From: Solibacillus sp. FSL H8-0523
GTDB lineage: Bacteria; Bacillota; Bacilli; Bacillales_A; Planococcaceae
Direction: 5' to 3'
Length of the DNA stretch: 64,000 bases
Assembly: GCF_038051985.1 (NCBI RefSeq)
Contig: NZ_CP150291.1
Span: forward strand, 1,798,001 to 1,862,000
Part shown: piece after piece, positions 52,901-60,220 of the stretch
How positions within the stretch are numbered: the first letter of the stretch is position 1
How the letters are laid out: each line of letters opens with the position of its first letter
The notes under the pieces: model-generated
Told to the model about the DNA's origin: nothing
The model's input: only the letters and a program-made list of their open reading frames with translations
Databases searched by the model: none
Position numbers and translations under genes: made by a program

Positions 52901-54798
52901 ACTACAACTTCAAATGTGTAGCTTCCTGGACCTTGTGCTTCTGTTGGCGTCCATGTAAACACACCTGTCGTAGCGTTAATACTAGCTCCTGGCGGCTCAT
53001 CACCTAAGCTGTACGTCATCGTATTCGCTGGTAGATCTGCATCTGTTGCCGTTGCTGTAAACGTGAGCAGGGTTTCTTCGTCTACCATTTTGTCTCCAAT
53101 TGCAGCTAGTACCGGTGCTGTGTTCACTTCGTTAACCGTAACCGTGATTTCCTCTTCATCACTTAGCATTCCATCACTTACGACCACTTTAATTGTGAAG
53201 CTATCTGGACCTTGCGCTTCTGTTGGTGTCCATGTAAATACGCCCGTTGTTGCGTTGATACTTGCTCCTGTTGGCGCACCAACTAAGCTATACGTCAACG
53301 TATTCGCTGGCAGATCTGTATCTGGTGCAGACGCTGTAAACGTTAATTCGCTTCCTTCATCTACCGTTTTGTCGCTGATTGTTGCAAGCACTGGTGCAAC
53401 ATTCACTTCATTCACAGTAACCGTAATAGTTTCATCATCCGTCAACGTTCCGTCGCTTACTCGCACTATAAACGGATAAGTACCCGGACCTTGCGCTTCA
53501 CTTGGTATCCATGTGAATACACCCGTCGTGGCATTGATGCTAGCTCCTATTGGAGCTCCCACTAAGCTGTACGTCAAGATAGCTGAATCTGAATCAGTCG
53601 CTGTTGCCGTAAAGGTTAGCTGACTCCCCTCGTTCACTGTCTTATTACCGGTGGCACCAAGAAATGGGGCTGAATTAATCTCGTTAACCGTAATGGTAAT
53701 TTGCTCGCTGTCAATTTGTGTTCCATCACTTACGCGGATTGTAAACGCATAGCTTCCTGGACCTTGTGCTTCTGTTGGCGTCCATGTAAACACACCTGTC
53801 GTAGCGTTAATACTAGCTCCTGATGGCGCTCCTACTAGACTATACGTCAACGTATTCGGTGGCAGATCTGCATCTGTTGCTGTTGCTGTAAAGGTAAGAA
53901 AGATTTCTTCATTTATCGTTTTATTGCCAATCGCAGCTAGTAACGGTGCCTCATTTACCTCATTGACCGTAACCGTGATTTGTTCTTCGGCAGTTAATGC
54001 TCCATCACTTACTATTACTCTAATTGTAAAGCTACCTGGACCCTGCGCTTCCGTTGGCGTCCATGTGAATACACCCGTCGTTGAGTTAATACTTGCTCCT
54101 GTCGGAGCGTTACCCAAACTGTAGGTTAATGTATCTCCCTCCGCATCTGATGCTGTTGCAGTGAAAGTTAGCAAGTTTTTTTCGTTTACCGATTTAATGC
54201 CAATTCCATTCAAAACTGGCGCTGTGTTCACTGGCGCTGCAGCATAATTAATTTCAAGTCTAGGATTCAAAATTTCTGCATCGTATATTGAAGTTGTAGA
54301 CATTAATAACGAAATAATGCCATCAGCACCAATATTGCTGGATGTCATCAAGCTGCTCACGTTTATCCGGTATGTATTAATTTGTAAAGCCGGATTATAC
54401 GGAATAATACTGTAGAAAATACCCGGAACACTAGAATTAATCGATTTTTCTGGCGTAACTAGCGTTGGCATAACCGTTGCCGTTCCTGGCCAACTATCAT
54501 CTGTAATGGCAATTTTTAAATTTGAAATTGTAGTCCAATACCCCTCGAAGCTTTCAAAGGCAATGTATGATGAATCTATTGAACGAGCGCTATCAATTCC
54601 ATTAAACTTAAAAGTTGATTCTGAGTAATTATTAATAGTATCTCCTGCAATATAGCCAAAATCCAAAATTGTCCCATCAAAAGTATTTCTGCCATCTATC
54701 GGATTAAGCACTTGAGGAGCAGCAGCTATATGCGATGGAAATAAAGACAAAATTAGAACAATCGCTAAAAAAATATTAATACTAACTTTCTTTTTCAT
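49954..54798 (-). CDS. Giant surface protein: 13 cadherin/Ig-like repeats and three SLH domains
   Basis: 1614 residues; ATG preceded by GGAGGTG. Signal peptide about 1-27 (HIAAA), an N-terminal domain of about 165 residues with no clear family, then 13 tandem about 93-residue putative-Ig (He_PIG/cadherin-like) repeats, each with the pattern APVL..IG-K..NE...LTFTATATDAD, TYSL..AP.GASINATTGVF, WTPTEAQGPG and VSDG. A TP-dipeptide linker precedes three SLH domains (about 1440-1614: AAHWASDSIDAMVAQGVIVG, HAYYEAITAIQRAGIIDGI, HWSYVYITALAHAGIALGD). It is held at the cell wall by SLH domains; the repeats may form an adhesive stalk. Four repeats are near-identical at DNA level. Confidence 0.95.
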   Translation of the reverse strand: MKKKVSINIFLAIVLILSLFPSHIAAAPQVLNPIDGRNTFDGTILDFGYIAGDTINNYSESTFKFNGIDSARSIDSSYIAFESFEGYWTTISNLKIAITDDSWPGTATVMPTLVTPEKSINSSVPGIFYSIIPYNPALQINTYRINVSSLMTSSNIGADGIISLLMSTTSIYDAEILNPRLEINYAAAPVNTAPVLNGIGIKSVNEKNLLTFTATASDAEGDTLTYSLGNAPTGASINSTTGVFTWTPTEAQGPGSFTIRVIVSDGALTAEEQITVTVNEVNEAPLLAAIGNKTINEEIFLTFTATATDADLPPNTLTYSLVGAPSGASINATTGVFTWTPTEAQGPGSYAFTIRVSDGTQIDSEQITITVNEINSAPFLGATGNKTVNEGSQLTFTATATDSDSAILTYSLVGAPIGASINATTGVFTWIPSEAQGPGTYPFIVRVSDGTLTDDETITVTVNEVNVAPVLATISDKTVDEGSELTFTASAPDTDLPANTLTYSLVGAPTGASINATTGVFTWTPTEAQGPDSFTIKVVVSDGMLSDEEEITVTVNEVNTAPVLAAIGDKMVDEETLLTFTATATDADLPANTMTYSLGDEPPGASINATTGVFTWTPTEAQGPGSYTFEVVVSDGTQTDSEEITLTVNEVNEAPVLSAIGNKIINEGSELTFTATATDAYIPADTLTYSLVDAPSGASINATTGVFTWTPTEAQGPDSFTIKVVVSDGMLSDEEEITVTVNEVNTAPVLAAIGDKMVDEETLLTFTATATDADLPANTLTYSLGDEPPGASINATTGVFTWTPTEAQGPGSYTFEVVVSDGTQTDSEEITLTVKEVNEAPVLSAIGNKTINEGSELTFTATATDADLPANTLTYSLVDAPSGASINATTGVFTWAPTEAQGPGTYSFKVRVSDGSLTDEESIRVAVNEVNTAPVLSTIGDKTINEGSELTFTATATDADLPANTLTYSLVDAPSGASINATTGVFTWAPTEAQGPGTYSFKVRVSDGSLTDEESIRVAVNEVNTAPVLSTIGDKTINEGSELTFTATATDADLPANTLTYSLVDAPSGASINATTGVFTWAPTEAQGPGTYSFKVRVSDGSLTDEESIRVAVNEVNTAPVLSTIGDKTINEGSELTFTATATDADLPANTLTYSLVDAPSGASINATTGVFTWAPTEAQGPGTYSFKVRVSDGSLTDEESIRVAVNEVNTAPVLSTIGDKTINESSELTFTATATDADLPADTLTYSLVDAPSGASINATTGVFTWTPTEAQGPGTYSFEVRVSDGSLTDEESLMVTVNEVNTVPVLSAIGNKTINEGNELTFTVTATDADLPADTLTYSLVDAPSGASINATTGVFTWTPTELQGPGSYTFEVAVSDGTLTDIEEITLTVNEVNEAPVPEVRPTTPVEPEPTPVEPEPTPSGPTPTPTPTPTPTPTPTPTPKFSDTAAHWASDSIDAMVAQGVIVGFPDGTFRPNEPVSRKHIAIMLHRVLEFAPIRTVTTFGDVPENHAYYEAITAIQRAGIIDGIKGYYYPNEPMTRAQLAKILVLAFGLPLEGENPFSDISENHWSYVYITALAHAGIALGDNGQFNPNEPVTRAQFVAFLDRLINKEQ
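50470..50525 (-). repeat. Hexanucleotide microsatellite encoding the Thr-Pro linker
   Basis: Nine or so GGTGTT units on the plus strand encode repeated Thr-Pro in the linker before the SLH domains; linker length is likely variable. Confidence 0.85.
51142..52258 (-). repeat. Four near-identical 279-bp tandem repeats within the giant gene
   Basis: The landmark GCCGATTGTAGAAAGTACCGG recurs at 51142, 51421, 51700 and 51979, a period of 279 bases = 93 codons. The units differ at only a few positions, unlike the outer repeats, so they arose by recent amplification. Confidence 0.92.
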
Positions 54799-55109
54799 AA
54801 ATTAACGACACCTCCGCTCATTTTTTTAATTGTTCCACCGTTTAACTCAATCTCACTTCCAATTTCAATGCCATCCTCATCCAACATTCCTTTCTCTACT
54901 GTATATTGAAAGAAAAGCTGCTCTGTACCGTAGCCACCTAAGTAAGTAACTTTTACAGTCGTATTTCCGATGCTCAGCGTTAGTTGAGGGTTGTCCATTA
55001 CGTGGACTGGTGGTGTTTGTACCGTTCCGTAAAGGCTGCCGAAGATGGTTTGGACCATCAGCAAACAAATCACGAGCACTTATAGTTTTGAGTAAAATGA
55101 CTTCTCCAT
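54795..55109 (-). pseudogene. Small secreted protein gene with an in-frame stop at codon 10
   Basis: ATG at 55109, with AAAGGAGAG upstream, begins MEKSFYSKL and hits TAA at 55082-55080. The same frame continues VLVICLLMVQTIFGSLYG (signal peptide-like) and a beta-rich domain to 54795, overlapping the giant gene's ATG by four bases. A GTG at 55079 could restart a 94-residue product, but lacks its own ribosome site. Either a nonsense mutation in the first gene of the surface-protein operon or reinitiation. Confidence 0.65.
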
Positions 55110-55592
55110 ATTTTCTCTCCTTTCTACAATCAAGCTAGATTTCTACAGTTTCTACCAATTTAAGAATAAATCAATAAGGTTAAAATAAGGTTAAAAAATT
55201 TAAAGTTAGAAAAAAGGGAAAATATATCTAAGATTTCAATGAAATATCCTCAACATGTATTTGTCACTCTTGATATCAAGGGTTTTCTAAAATATATCTA
55301 TTCCTATAACGAAACTACAGCGAGTTTATTCGGTAAAGTAAAAGTAGTAGCTCTTGATTTTTTTCGGTAATGTGAACATAAAAAACTGCTGATTTTTTTT
55401 AGGTTAAGTAATCGCTAATAACTCGCTGCCATTATAAAAGTTTAAGCGAGTGGTCAGAATGAGTAAAATTCTCCTTTTAATTTTAGTTTAGTAAAACAAT
55501 ATTTTCGCTACCCACTACCCTTAACAACACAATAATTGTATAATATATACATTTATTAGTAAATATGGTATATTAGGAAAGAGGTGTTTAGA

Positions 55593-56600
55593 TTGAGATT
55601 ACTATTTAGTGTATTAAGAAAAATACTCGAGAAAGAGTCTTTTTCACACAAAACATACAATATTGATGAACGTGAGTTTCGGGATTTTCTGAATATGGTT
55701 ATAAAAAAAGATTATATTTCTATCCTCAGAATTCGGAATGAAAATACATATGCTCTTACAGAAAAAGGATTAGAGTTCCTTAATTCTAATATGAAATTTA
55801 ATAAGGAGGTTCCAAATAATCCTGAAGAACTGCCTCAATGGGTCCGATTTGAAGGGGAAATTTATTCACCAAAACACAAAAAATCAGAGCCATATCAGAA
55901 TAAGGACGAATCAGAAATTATCGAATATTTTCAATGGAATGAAATTCTAAATTCAACACTCAAATCTATTGAAAACAAGGGCGGCATAGGGGGGCTATTT
56001 ATTGGTCAACCTGCATCAGCAAGTGAAGTGATGCACATTGAAAGCATTATTGGATTTGGACTTCCAGAATCCTTTAAAAAGGTAGTAATAGATTATTCGC
56101 GTCAATGTGATTTTTATTGGAATACACAAGAACATTCAACATGTGTGTTGGATGATCCTAATATCTATTCAGCACAAGGCAAACCATATAAGAACAGGAA
56201 TATATTGAATGGGGGCCTATTTGATTTAGGGTTATGGAATCTAGATAAGATAATTCATTTAAACGCCATAAGGATAGACCATGATTACCTTGATGAAGAG
56301 AATGAAGAATTTCATTTTTGGTCAAATTCATTTATTTTTTCCGGAGATGGAATGGGAAATTACTTTGGAATAGATCGAAAGTACAACATAGGGGAAGTTA
56401 TATATTTAACAAATGATAAAGAGTTTCACGGGTGGAGGCTAGGAAAATCATTTGAATCTTTTATGAACAACTGGGTCCAAATAGGTTGTGCTGGTGGTTT
56501 TATCAGTGATTTTATTGCGCTATCTTCACAACAAATCCCTTATATTAACAGTATGACTACAAATTCTCTCAAAATAAAGAAATGGCTAGAAATTACTTAG
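55593..56600 (+). CDS. SMI1/KNR4 (SUKH) family protein with an N-terminal winged-helix-like part
   Basis: About 335 residues from the TTG at 55593 (AAAGAGG upstream); a GTG nine bases earlier overlaps the ribosome site. Residues about 1-75 look like a small winged helix (IRNENTYALTEKGLEFLN). The C-terminal half has the SUKH pattern: ASASEVMHIESIIGFGLPES, FKKVVIDYSRQCDFYWN, FSGDGMGNYFGID and EVIYLTNDKEFHGWRL. SUKH proteins are typically immunity factors against contact-dependent nuclease toxins. No toxin gene lies beside it. A promoter-like TATAAT-type stretch precedes it near 55545-55560. Confidence 0.75.
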   Translation: MRLLFSVLRKILEKESFSHKTYNIDEREFRDFLNMVIKKDYISILRIRNENTYALTEKGLEFLNSNMKFNKEVPNNPEELPQWVRFEGEIYSPKHKKSEPYQNKDESEIIEYFQWNEILNSTLKSIENKGGIGGLFIGQPASASEVMHIESIIGFGLPESFKKVVIDYSRQCDFYWNTQEHSTCVLDDPNIYSAQGKPYKNRNILNGGLFDLGLWNLDKIIHLNAIRIDHDYLDEENEEFHFWSNSFIFSGDGMGNYFGIDRKYNIGEVIYLTNDKEFHGWRLGKSFESFMNNWVQIGCAGGFISDFIALSSQQIPYINSMTTNSLKIKKWLEIT

Positions 56601-56737
56601 TAGGCCTCATCAGCCTTCGTTACTCTACAATCGAAAAGAATACTTAGTAAAATAAGGCTTTACGAGGTGCTTTTGCTCAAACTTTATTTCAAAGAAAGTA
56701 ATCATAAAATTTTCATTCTTTTTAATAAAACGGAAGT

Positions 56738-56830
56738 AAGCCCGAAATATAAAAAAGGCGTACCTTTACGGTACGCACGACGAATGGCCAGCTAGCTGAA
56801 TTTTTTTCGGCTAGCTAGCTATTTTGCACA
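56738..56830. repeat. Two-hairpin repeat element, copy B
   Basis: CCGAAATATAAAAAAGGCG with hairpin 1 (GCGTACC/GGTACGC), then hairpin 2 (AGCTAGCTG / CGGCTAGCT around AATTTTTTT) and ATTTTGCACA. Compared with copy A (41741-41832), the hairpin 2 stem has changed on both sides and still pairs. Confidence 0.75.
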
Positions 56831-56871
56831 TGTGGCTTGAATAGTCTCTGACCACGGCAGGTAGGTTGCTG

Positions 56872-57152
56872 GTGCTGGATTTGAAGAATATTATCGTTTA
56901 CTTAATACTTACGATAGAACATTTATTTTTCCAAGTGATTTAGCTAGTTACTTTAGAATAATGACGACAACTATGAAAGAAGCGAGCGAAAGAAATTTAA
57001 TTACGGCTGAAGAAATTATTGAACGCATATCAAGTTTCATTATGGACCGAGTAGACCCATGTTGGGGAGCAGATCAACTTAGGGAACTTATAATTTTCTT
57101 ATCAAAAACTTATAGAGAAAAGGTGAAGCTACTATGCATATTCGTTCAATGA
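56872..57152 (+). pseudogene. 5'-truncated gene remnant
   Basis: The frame GAGFEEYYRLLNTYDRTFIF, then PSDLASYFRIMTTTMKEASE and a helical tail ends at 57152, overlapping the GNAT start. There is no start signal at its left edge, which degenerates toward the two-hairpin repeat. Unidentified; the only alternative is a short 63-residue gene from the ATG at 56961, without a ribosome site. Confidence 0.4.
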
Positions 57153-57571
57153 TTAGAAATGATATTAATAATATGGATGTTTTAATGAATCAGTTAGGTT
57201 ATCCTTCTTCAAATCAAAAAATTCAAGAAAGATTGGATAAAATCTTGGATTTACCAAATTACGAAACGTTTGTTGCTGAAATAAACGGAGATTTAGTTGG
57301 CTTTGTAGGAATGTGTAAGCAAATCGCATATGAATTTGATGAGCCGTATGTAAGAGTTTTAGCACTAGTAGTTCACGAGGATTATCGTAGAAAAAATATT
57401 GGGCAAAACCTTATGTTAGCAGTTGAAGATTGGGCGAAAAAGAACGATTGTATAGCTATCACATTAAACAGCGGGAATAGAGAAGAACGAATCGCTGCAC
57501 ATAATTTTTATAAAAATTTAGGATACAAAGGGAAGAGTACAGGTTTCAGTAAAAGTTTAAGCAATAATTAA
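57134..57571 (+). CDS. GNAT acetyltransferase
   Basis: 145 residues, ATG at 57134 with AAAAGGTG upstream. MHIRSMIRNDINNMDVLMNQ opens a minimal GNAT of the aminoglycoside-6'-acetyltransferase-like class. VRVLALVVHEDYRRKNIGQN (about 75-94) is the acetyl-CoA loop and EERIAAHNFYKNLGYKGKS the closing part. It may be cargo of the tRNA-Val element. The substrate is unknown. Confidence 0.9.
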   Translation: MHIRSMIRNDINNMDVLMNQLGYPSSNQKIQERLDKILDLPNYETFVAEINGDLVGFVGMCKQIAYEFDEPYVRVLALVVHEDYRRKNIGQNLMLAVEDWAKKNDCIAITLNSGNREERIAAHNFYKNLGYKGKSTGFSKSLSNN

Positions 57572-57600
57572 AATTCAATATACGAGCCTATACAAAATAA

Positions 57601-57673
57601 CGTTCCCAAATCAAAGTTTGGGAAGAAACGAAAAGGGCAGAAACGTTGTTTTAACAACGTTTCTGCCTTTTCT
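57601..57673 (+). terminator. Two consecutive terminator-like hairpins
   Basis: TTCCCAAA/TTTGGGAA (57604-57623) is followed by AAAAGGGCAGAAACGTTGTT / AACAACGTTTCTGCCTTTT (57631-57672). The second resembles the hairpin at 21253-21292. Confidence 0.8.
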
Positions 57674-57938
57674 ATTGGTCCATTGTTTTTGCTTTTTTTT
57701 ATACACTTTTACTAAAAGTCAGTGTTAAAAAAGGTTTGAGTATGTTTTTGGGAAGGCTGCGTCCTTGGTTTTCTTGCATAAAATGATGCATATCCTTACC
57801 GTTGTAAATCTTGATTTAGAACCGGTTAGGTGAGATGTTTATTTTAGAATCCGGCAATAACTTTGTGGTCCCGACTACCGGTATCTTTAGCATTAATTAC
57901 TCTATCAAAAAAAATTTTAAAAAATATATAATAAGTAC

Positions 57939-58066
57939 TTAGAATATGAAAAGTAATAAGGTATAATCTTTTCAAATTAAATATTAAATCCCATTATAAG
58001 CGAAAACCGTAGGGAATATAACCACTTCATTTTATGTTGATGGTTATGTTCATCTGCGGTTTTTTC
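57939..58066 (+). promoter_or_regulatory. Promoter and attenuator-like leader of xis-int
   Basis: A TATAAT box at 57962-57967 has a weak -35 TTAGAA 17 bases upstream. The transcript then forms a long hairpin 58003-58066: AAAACCG pairs with CGGTTTT at the base and ATAACCA with TGGTTAT inside, ending in TTTTTTC. The excisionase ribosome site AAAGGAG follows at once. This could attenuate element excision; alternatively it terminates an upstream transcript. Confidence 0.5.
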
Positions 58067-58093
58067 TTTTTCGAAAGGAGTGACATATAAACA

Positions 58094-58291
58094 ATGCATA
58101 AAAGTCTTGAAGATTATCCAGTGATTTTAACTGCTGAACATATAGCCGAAATTTTGATGGTTTCCAAACCAACGGCCTATGAATTGATGGAACAGACTTC
58201 ATTTCCATTGATTCGAATTGGTCGTAGTAAACGAGTTTTAAAAGATAAATTTTTTAATTGGCTTTCACAGCAGCAGGCGTGTGGCTTATAG
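58094..58291 (+). CDS. xis: Excisionase-type helix-turn-helix protein
   Basis: 65 residues, ATG at 58094 with AAAGGAGTG upstream. A single MerR-like helix-turn-helix of the excisionase/HTH_17 family: LTAEHIAEILMVSKPTAYEL, then LIRIGRSKRVLKDKFFNWL. Its position directly before the integrase and its size fit a recombination directionality factor that bends attachment-site DNA. Confidence 0.88.
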   Translation: MHKSLEDYPVILTAEHIAEILMVSKPTAYELMEQTSFPLIRIGRSKRVLKDKFFNWLSQQQACGL

Positions 58292-58376
58292 AACAGGAAG
58301 TAAGTGGTCAAAATGAAAGTAGATCACTTGCTTACCTTTATTAATAGACAAGATTAAATGGAGGTTAGCAATAATA

Positions 58377-59510
58377 ATGAAAGGCAGTGTAAAAAAGAGA
58401 GGAAATGCCTATCGATATATAGTGGATATTGGGCGAGATCCTTTAACGGGAAAACGTAAACAATTAACCAAAGGTGGTTTTAAACGGAAAAAAGATGCAG
58501 AAGCAGCTTTGAACGAAGTGCTTAATGAAGTTCATACTCAAGGTTATGTAGTACCTAGTCAAGAAGTTTTTTCTTCCTTCATTGAGAATTGGTTTACAAC
58601 GCACTTGGAAAAACGAATTAAAGAAACAACGGCATCTAATGCTAAATCTCTTATCGATAAACATTTAATAAGAGAGAATCCATTTGGGGATAAACCTTTA
58701 TCAAAAATTACGACAGAAGATATTGATGCTTTTTATAACCTTAAAATTGATGAAGGGTATAGTTCAAGTTATATTCGTAAAATGCATCAAACCCTAAATC
58801 AAGCATTCAATCAAGCGGTAAAATGGAAACGTATTAAATATAATCCAGTTACTGATGCGGATCCACCGGCAGTGAAAAAAGAAGAGATGAAAATTTGGTC
58901 TTATGATGAAATCAATGCGTTTCTTGAACATTGTAAGGGAGAAAGACATTATTTAACTTTCTTTCTTGCCATTTATACGGGAATGAGACGAGGCGAGATA
59001 TTAGGGTTGAACTGGAGCGATATTGATTTTGCCAATAAAACAATTCGTATTCAACGTTCGTTAGCGTATATTCCAAAAAAAGGTTACGTTTTAACGTCTA
59101 CTAAGACTCTAAAATCAAAACGAATCGTACCAATATCGGATATGGTTGTGAACGAATTAATTAAATATCGCGCACAACAAGAAATTTGGAAAGAGCAACT
59201 TGGTGAACTTTATCAGGATGAGGATTTTGTGATTTGTACGGAAACAGGGTCAAAGCAAGACCCGCGAAATGTGTTACGAGCGTTGAAGAGATTGATTACA
59301 TCTTCTAAAGTAACCTCTATTCGATTCCACGATTTTCGTCACACACATGCATCCATTTTAATTTCTAGTGGTGTCGATGTTGTAAAGGTATCAAAACGTT
59401 TAGGTCATGCGAATGCGAAAATCACATTAGAAACATATGCTCATCTCGTTCCAAATGAAGACAATGATTTAGCAGATATTTTTGAAAAAGCACTGGAAAA
59501 AAATCTGTGA
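58377..59510 (+). CDS. int: Tyrosine integrase of the tRNA-Val element
   Basis: 377 residues, ATG at 58377 (GGAGGT upstream). Arm-binding domain about 1-50 (KRGNAYRYIVDIGRDPLTGK), core-binding domain about 60-160, catalytic domain with Arg204 (TGMRRGE), His318 and Arg321 (HDFRHTH), His344 (LGHANAKIT) and Tyr354 (ETYAHL). The catalytic set is complete and the length is standard for Bacillales ICE/phage integrases. The stop lies about 105 bases from the 3' end of tRNA-Val, the usual place for an integrase that targets that tRNA. Confidence 0.97.
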   Translation: MKGSVKKRGNAYRYIVDIGRDPLTGKRKQLTKGGFKRKKDAEAALNEVLNEVHTQGYVVPSQEVFSSFIENWFTTHLEKRIKETTASNAKSLIDKHLIRENPFGDKPLSKITTEDIDAFYNLKIDEGYSSSYIRKMHQTLNQAFNQAVKWKRIKYNPVTDADPPAVKKEEMKIWSYDEINAFLEHCKGERHYLTFFLAIYTGMRRGEILGLNWSDIDFANKTIRIQRSLAYIPKKGYVLTSTKTLKSKRIVPISDMVVNELIKYRAQQEIWKEQLGELYQDEDFVICTETGSKQDPRNVLRALKRLITSSKVTSIRFHDFRHTHASILISSGVDVVKVSKRLGHANAKITLETYAHLVPNEDNDLADIFEKALEKNL

Positions 59511-59570
59511 CCAATCCGTGACCATTGACCAAAAAATCGAGTTTTTGCACAAGGATTATCTAAAAAAAAC

Positions 59571-59604
59571 CCTACAAACGTTGATATATCAACGTTTGTA
59601 GGGT
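59571..59604. terminator. Hairpin between integrase and tRNA-Val
   Basis: CCCTACAAACGTTGATAT/ATCAACGTTTGTAGGG, a perfect palindrome. It serves as terminator for both tRNA-Val (minus) and int (plus). Variants occur at 24952, 30823, 42216 and 49621. Confidence 0.88.
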
Positions 59605-59615
59605 GATTTATAAGA

Positions 59616-59688
59616 TGGTCCCGACAAGTCTCGAACTTGCGACCCCCACCTTGTCGAGGTGGTGCTCTCCCAACTGAGCTACAAGACC
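59616..59688 (-). tRNA. tRNA-Val (GAC)
   Basis: Cloverleaf on the minus strand: acceptor GGTCTTG/CGGGACC, D arm GCTCAGTTGGGAGAGC, anticodon arm CCACC-TCGACAA-GGTGG with GAC at 34-36, T arm GCAAG-TTCGAGA-CTTGT. Position 33 reads C, not the near-universal T. The acceptor has two G-T pairs. CCA is not encoded. It is the only complete member of the tRNA-Val series in the window and carries the integrase at its 3' side. Confidence 0.88.
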
Positions 59689-59828
59689 ATGATCACATAC
59701 AAAAATAACATGTTCTTACAAATCATTGTAGCATTTAAGAGGGGAGAGGTATATAGAAAATCATTATAATTTCACTTTTTATTATGCTATTTTTACATAA
59801 TGAGTTGTCCGCGCTTTTCTCCTACGCA

Positions 59829-60050
59829 TTAACGTTTTTTCTTTTTATCATCTTTTAGTAATGTTTCCTTCTTAATTAGTTTTTCTAACTCTACATGGAC
59901 GTGATATTTACTTTCTTCAATTGGAATGACATTTACTACTTTTCCTTTACGGCCTTTAATTTTTATATTTTCATCGACTTGGGGGATACGTTGTAGACAT
60001 TGACTTAATACAGCGGTTTTATTTTCTAGATAATGAATGGCATAAAACAT
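59829..60050 (-). CDS. Small basic hypothetical protein
   Basis: 73 residues from the ATG at 60050 (AAGGAGTG upstream). A helical start MFYAIHYLENKTAVLSQCL is followed by a strand-rich, SH3-like stretch (NIKIKGRKGKVVNVIPIEES) and a Lys-rich end. Possibly a small nucleic-acid-binding protein; not recognised. It is the first gene right of the tRNA-Val and may be original chromosome. Confidence 0.65.
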   Translation of the reverse strand: MFYAIHYLENKTAVLSQCLQRIPQVDENIKIKGRKGKVVNVIPIEESKYHVHVELEKLIKKETLLKDDKKKKR

Positions 60051-60220
60051 TTCATACACTCCTTGTGAACTCAAATAGAAGATTGAGTGAATTTTTTTCA
60101 ATTTATGATGACTCAGGCGCATATAGAACTGTCAGAAAAGGAGATTGCCAAACTTAGGGGAAATGATTTCTAGACTTTAATAATAGGATAGGGTAACGAA
60201 TGAATTGAGGTGTAGAAGGA

